DNA of 64,000 bases from contig NC_089432.1 of the NCBI RefSeq assembly GCF_026210795.1, positions 3,596,001-3,660,000 of the forward strand. Reading direction: 5' to 3'. A program made the translations under genes and the position numbers. Position 1 is the stretch's first letter, and every line of letters begins with the position of its first letter. The notes under the pieces were generated by a model that was not told the DNA's origin, made no database searches, and saw only the letters and a list, made by a program, of their open reading frames with translations. Below are positions 60,140 through 64,000 of the stretch, piece by piece. This stretch comes from Rhizophagus irregularis. Lineage: Eukaryota; Glomeromycota; Glomeromycetes; Glomerales; Glomeraceae.

Positions 60140-61432
60140 AAATTGAATTTAAATTGCAAGTAATGGGATCCACATTCCTTGATTCATACCAACGAAACTA
60201 TACTCAGAAATTAGAGGAAATTTAATCCTGAAATCCATAATGTTGGTTGAACGAATTAAAATTGGCGGGGCAATCAAAAGGTCTAACAACAATGGAAACC
60301 ATGGTGCTGACGTCCAATAAGGTACTAATATCGTTATCATGGCCTTGTTTCTAATTACTTTGGTTAATATTCTCAGAATAAATATCTATAGAGGATTGGC
60401 CCATAAATTCATGTGTGTCCAAAGCATTTACTACCTCCGCTCTGGAATCTTGTGTCCAAGAATAATACCTCATCAGTTGCGTGTTGTGAGTTGTGGCGAT
60501 TTGCAAAGAGGTCTATATAATGTGGTCCCCAAATTCAATTGAACATCTTGAACCAATTGGTCTTCAACTTCCAATCGTATCTGTCTATCTTCATTCGAGA
60601 AGCTCGATCCACCATTGAATTCTGAAATTCCTGGGATGTGTTCTGCTTTCAAGTAAACATTCCGCTCCAGACAAACTGTCTATAGCTCTTCCGCTATCTT
60701 TGACAGTAAAGTAGATGTTGTTTCTCCTGATGATTTATGTAAGCAACGCATGTTGTATTGTTTGTGCGTATCATAATCAGTTGGTCCTTTAAATCCTTGA
60801 AGGCTAGTAGAGCGAACAAGATTGCTTTTAACTCGAGAATATTGATATGAAGATGCTGTTCCATTCTTAGCCATCTTCCATGTATTACATAATCCTCCTG
60901 GGACATGCCCCATCTGGAGGTTGAAGCGTCAGTGTATAGGATTGTCTTTGGTTCCTCTGGAATAAGACTTCGTCTGTTCCATAGAAATAGGTTCTTGATC
61001 TACCATTCCAATTGTGCGATGCTTTCTGGGAAAAGTTCTATAATACCATTCCAACCTTGCATCTTCAGACCAATGTTCTTGTCTTTTAACAGTACGCGAG
61101 AATGTAATCTGACTGGAAACACAGTTCCTATAAGAGAAACTAATTTGCGGATCAGAATTACTGGCTTTTGGCTTATCTTCTTGCATTCTTGTATTAAATC
61201 TTTGATCTTGTGTTTTGGTAATTTTATCATCATAGTCTTGGAATCTATCTGAAATCCTAGATAATCAACTACTTGAGAAGGTATTAAAGAAGATTTTTCC
61301 TCATTTATGGTGAAGCCCAGACTTTGAAGAGAGGAAATCATAAATTGTGCATGTGCCAGAGCCTGTTCCTTGGTTGACGCAATTATCAGAACATCGTCCA
61401 AGTATACCACTACTCAGATCCCTTGCTCCGAA
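60140..61432 (-). pseudogene. DIRS-like retrotransposon RT/RNase H relic
   Basis: Minus strand. The reverse-transcriptase active-site block reads VVVYLDDVLIIAST (about 61410-61370), followed by LGFTINEEKSSLIPSQ and YLGFQIDSK, an order seen in DIRS/Ngaro-type RTs. Further on an RNase H region reads GRWLRMEQHLHINILELKAI with ...TNNTTCVAYINHQE. The end reads SNSMADRASR and PHYIDLFANRHNSQ, typical of the RNase H/methylase-adjacent part of DIRS polyproteins. Many stops and shifts. The RT fingers are missing, cut at about 61432 where AT-rich DNA begins. No tyrosine recombinase was found. Class assignment is likely but not proven. Confidence 0.65.
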
Positions 61433-62288
61433 TTCTTATTGTGTTTATTTTAATTTTAATAAAAAAAAAATAAAACCGCGTATCATAATACAAATTACGA
61501 TCAGCAAAAATAATGGTTAAAAATAGTTGATTTGCTAAAAAATAAATAAATAAATTTTTAAATTATTTATAATAAAATTATTTTTTTTTAAAAAAAAAAA
61601 TAGTAAATTACTATACAAAATTTTTATTTATAAATAAATACATTATCTGTTATTTCAAATCACTAGTTTTCGCGTTGGTTAAATTATCAAATAGCTGTGA
61701 CACAAAATTTATAATTGTGATCTACCTTATATTTTCACGTTATAATTATAAAACTTTTTTAATATTCACAATTTTTATTATATTAAATATCAACATTTTC
61801 AAATAATAAGTGAATTTTGTTTCAACTGTTTATATAAATAAATATTATTATTGAATTTTTTGTATATAAATTTGCCAAAATCACTATACCAAAATGATTT
61901 ACATTTATATACTAAATAATTATAAGAATTCCGGATTGGGCCAGGTTTTGATATTATGAATCCGGGCTGGGCTGTGTTGGCATAAAATATATATTTAAGG
62001 CCTGGACTGGCATATATATTCATATATTATTTCCGGGCTGGGCCAGGTTTTAAAATATGGGCAAATGCCAACCTCTAGAACATGATGCTTATTATGTATT
62101 GAATACGGCATTTAAATTTAATAGAATCAGATAAAGCTAAAGCATGTTTTACTTATGTGAGTTATGCATAATTTATTATTTGACTCCTTAATGTATCTGA
62201 CAAACTATCAAAATGGACAAAAAATAAGCAAATTGTTTATTATATTAATATATATTTCAAAATGTTTCAAATAAACTACAGTAAAAGA
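61433..62288. other. AT-rich spacer with a GC-richer duplicated motif
   Basis: Non-coding. At 61930-62060 'ccgggctgggc(ca)' appears twice in full, with 'ggattgggccagg' and 'ggcctggactgg' variants, roughly 50 bases apart. It stands out strongly from the AT background and resembles a short dispersed or tandem repeat. Confidence 0.4.
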
Positions 62289-63290
62289 TCAATTTGGAAT
62301 TTTAATTCCTAATTCTACTAAAATTTTAATACGATGTCCAGCTAAGTCAACTCCAATATTTTTTAATTGACCCAACAAATCAACAGTATATCCATTATCA
62401 ATAAAATTAGTTTCATATTTTAGAAAAGAATCACCAAATTTCATAAGAAAATCTCCTTTCTTTATATTTAGATTGTAATGGTGTTTCGTTGAATAATAAC
62501 CATGTTGATAAGAATTGTACATTGGTGGCATTGGTGGTGACATTTGATAAATGATCATAGGTTGTGATCTAAGATTATTTCCAGTTGTTTTTGGTAAAGC
62601 ATTAGTTTTTTGCTTTTTTGATTGGATTGCTGGTGGTAAAAATGATGTTTAAGAAGGTGATTTTGACAAAGATGTTCTTTTGTTTTCTGGTATATTTCTT
62701 TCTGGTTTAGAATCATCAACTTATAAGTATATTTAATTTATTAATTAATTCAATTAATTCAAGTAAATAAGAAGCAAACATGATGTTTACTAATCATTTA
62801 ACACCAATCAATTTTCAACAATAAATCAATGGAAAATAATACATACTTAAACAGTATTTATTTTAGTGAAATTAACAAAATGATGGTTCTGAACAATACA
62901 TTGCGCAAATGATTTAATATCTCAGACCTTTTTTTTTATCATCAAGAATTTCACTTATCTGCTCTACTTTCTTTAATTGCTGTAAGATAAAATATAATAG
63001 TATAATTGTATCATTTATTTGAATAAATTGCAGTTAAGAATTAAGAAATGTTAATAGATGCTTTTTCTTTAGTTCCTTTAATTGTAATTTTTTCTTTCAG
63101 ATTTTGTGTATCTTGTGTTAAAGGTCTTTTTAACGTATTTGTTTTAGGTTCTATATAATAAAAAGAGAAATTGTTAATCTGCCTAACAATTTAAATATCT
63201 TAATTATTTAAATAATCACCTAATTCAGGAATACGCCTCAATCTGCAAGTATTTGTATAATTTTTGCTCGCTTTTCCATTTTTTCTAGAT
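62289..63290 (-). pseudogene. multi-exon gene with SAM-like C-terminus, broken
   Basis: Minus strand, possible pieces in order: from ATG near 63280 (MEKRAKIIQILAD); 63150-63050 (EPKTNTLKRPLTQDTQNLKE) after a TATAG acceptor; 62980-62925 (QLKKVEQISEILDDKK) after TTACAG; and 62719-62289. The last piece reads DDSKPERNIPENKRTSLSKS, a Lys/Ser/Pro-rich linker and a compact C-terminal domain: KKGDFLMKFGDSFLKYETNF then ENGYTV-like DNGYTVDLLGQLKNIGVDLA and GHRIKILVEL, which resembles a SAM domain. An in-frame TAA at about 62650 and an early stop after the first piece indicate decay. Adjacent to the Tnp2 relic and possibly part of it. Confidence 0.42.
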
Positions 63291-63299
63291 CTTATATTG

Positions 63300-64000
63300 T
63301 GATCTTGTTGCTATCAATCCATAATTTTTTAATTATCTAATGGGCTATTCTGAAAAACAAACAGTGCATTAGATCTATGACAAGGTACCTTATCAGATTA
63401 AAATATGACAATCGAAGCAATTTGGACCATCTAACATGGGTCGAACTCACATGACATTTTCTTTCCTCCTCAGATTTACATAGTCTCCAAAGCTCAGCAT
63501 TCCATGATGTTCATCCATATCTCTTTCTACAAACCAGTCAACCATATCATCAAAGCCGCCAAAATTTGATTTATTTTCATTTCCATATGAATTTGCTGTT
63601 TTATAACACCTATGGCAGCTCACTGATGCTGATGTGTGACTGCAGAGCTTTCTCGCCACAGAAATATCATTTGAACAGCATATTAATGCAAATCAGATAT
63701 TTTTTTCAGCGGCGGGAATCTTAATCCCATCCCAGAACTCTAATAACTCATCAATAATCAGAGCGAGATAATGATTAATTTTGTGTAACTTAACCTTGCT
63801 TGGTCCTGGTAGTAGACCAAGCATCAACATATTTTCTTTTTTAAATCTAATTTCACATGGTATGACTCAAAAGGCTGAAACCAATCAAGATTAATTATAT
63901 TTTCTAAGTGAGAATCTGCAGTCTCCGGTATAAAAATGGGACATCTGAAGTGTCTAAAAAAGTTTTCCAGATTTTACCATCATAAATATCTGCTAACATA
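63300..64000 (-). pseudogene. Tnp2-type (CACTA/Plavaka-like) transposase relic, runs off window
   Basis: Minus strand from the window end: LADIYDGKIWKTFLDTSDVP, NLDWFQPFESYHVKLDLKKK, HTSASVSCHRCYKTAN, FGGFDDMVDWFVERDMDEHH, and near 63390-63330 YLVIDLMHCLFF with shifts. The order (DIYDG, NIDWFQPF, a Cys-rich CHRCY segment, FGGF-DM, IDPMH-like) is that of Tnp2-family transposases common in fungal CACTA/Plavaka elements. Several stops and frameshifts. The 5' part lies beyond position 64000. Confidence 0.62.

Noticed and set aside
60339-61252. Plus-strand frames of 67 and 115 codons
   Set aside because: Antisense shadows of the DIRS-like RT/RNase H relic.

Overview
The window reads as nuclear DNA of a fungus. 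Seven host genes have short spliceosomal introns (about 60-110 bases, GT...AG) and fungal orthologue-type products. Intergenic DNA is extremely AT-rich, full of A/T homopolymer runs, and packed with decayed transposons. Low GC, this gene set and the repeat types (Tnp2-like, DIRS-like, pogo-like, many small inverted-repeat elements) fit an arbuscular-mycorrhizal fungus of the Glomeromycotina, Rhizophagus-like. The taxon is an inference; no rRNA or other marker gene is present.

Layout. 1-2.7 kb: AT-rich DNA with a possible zinc-knuckle ORF remnant. 2.7-4.5 kb (+): Dot1-type histone H3K79 methyltransferase. 4.5-8.2 kb: intergenic with decayed ORF pieces and an interstitial telomere-like tract. 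8.2-9.8 kb (-): TFIID subunit TAF4. 12.0-18.7 kb (+): large Rim15/Greatwall-type AGC kinase, divergent from TAF4. 21.4-25.1 kb (+): F-box/WD40 protein of the Cdc4 type. 26.3-30.5 kb (-): SAPS-family phosphatase regulatory subunit with 17 exons. 31.8-32.3 kb (+): a 90-residue conserved-looking protein, divergent from SAPS. 37.4-38.7 kb (+): four-finger C2H2 protein. From about 41.8 kb to the end no intact host gene is visible.

The right third is a transposon graveyard. It holds two clusters of a ~185-bp satellite, one lying inside an inverted-repeat element, and a nested hAT-like MITE. It also holds 35-bp and 39-bp minisatellites and a pogo-type MITE with TA duplications. A pogo/Tigger element (49212-56976) is broken by two inverted copies of an ORF1-only non-LTR-like retroelement and by a TA-flanked MITE. 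That MITE carries a second MITE, which contains what looks like a spliced captured gene fragment. Further right are a foldback element, a 150-bp MITE, a DIRS-like RT/RNase H relic, a broken gene with a SAM-like C-terminus, and a Tnp2-type transposase relic running off the end.

The host genes are unrelated eukaryotic regulators (chromatin, TFIID, nutrient/quiescence kinase, SCF ubiquitin ligase, PP2A-like phosphatase, transcription factor). They are separated by 1-5 kb and show no sign of a cluster. Exon joins were worked out by eye from reading frame, splice consensus and family similarity, without transcript evidence.
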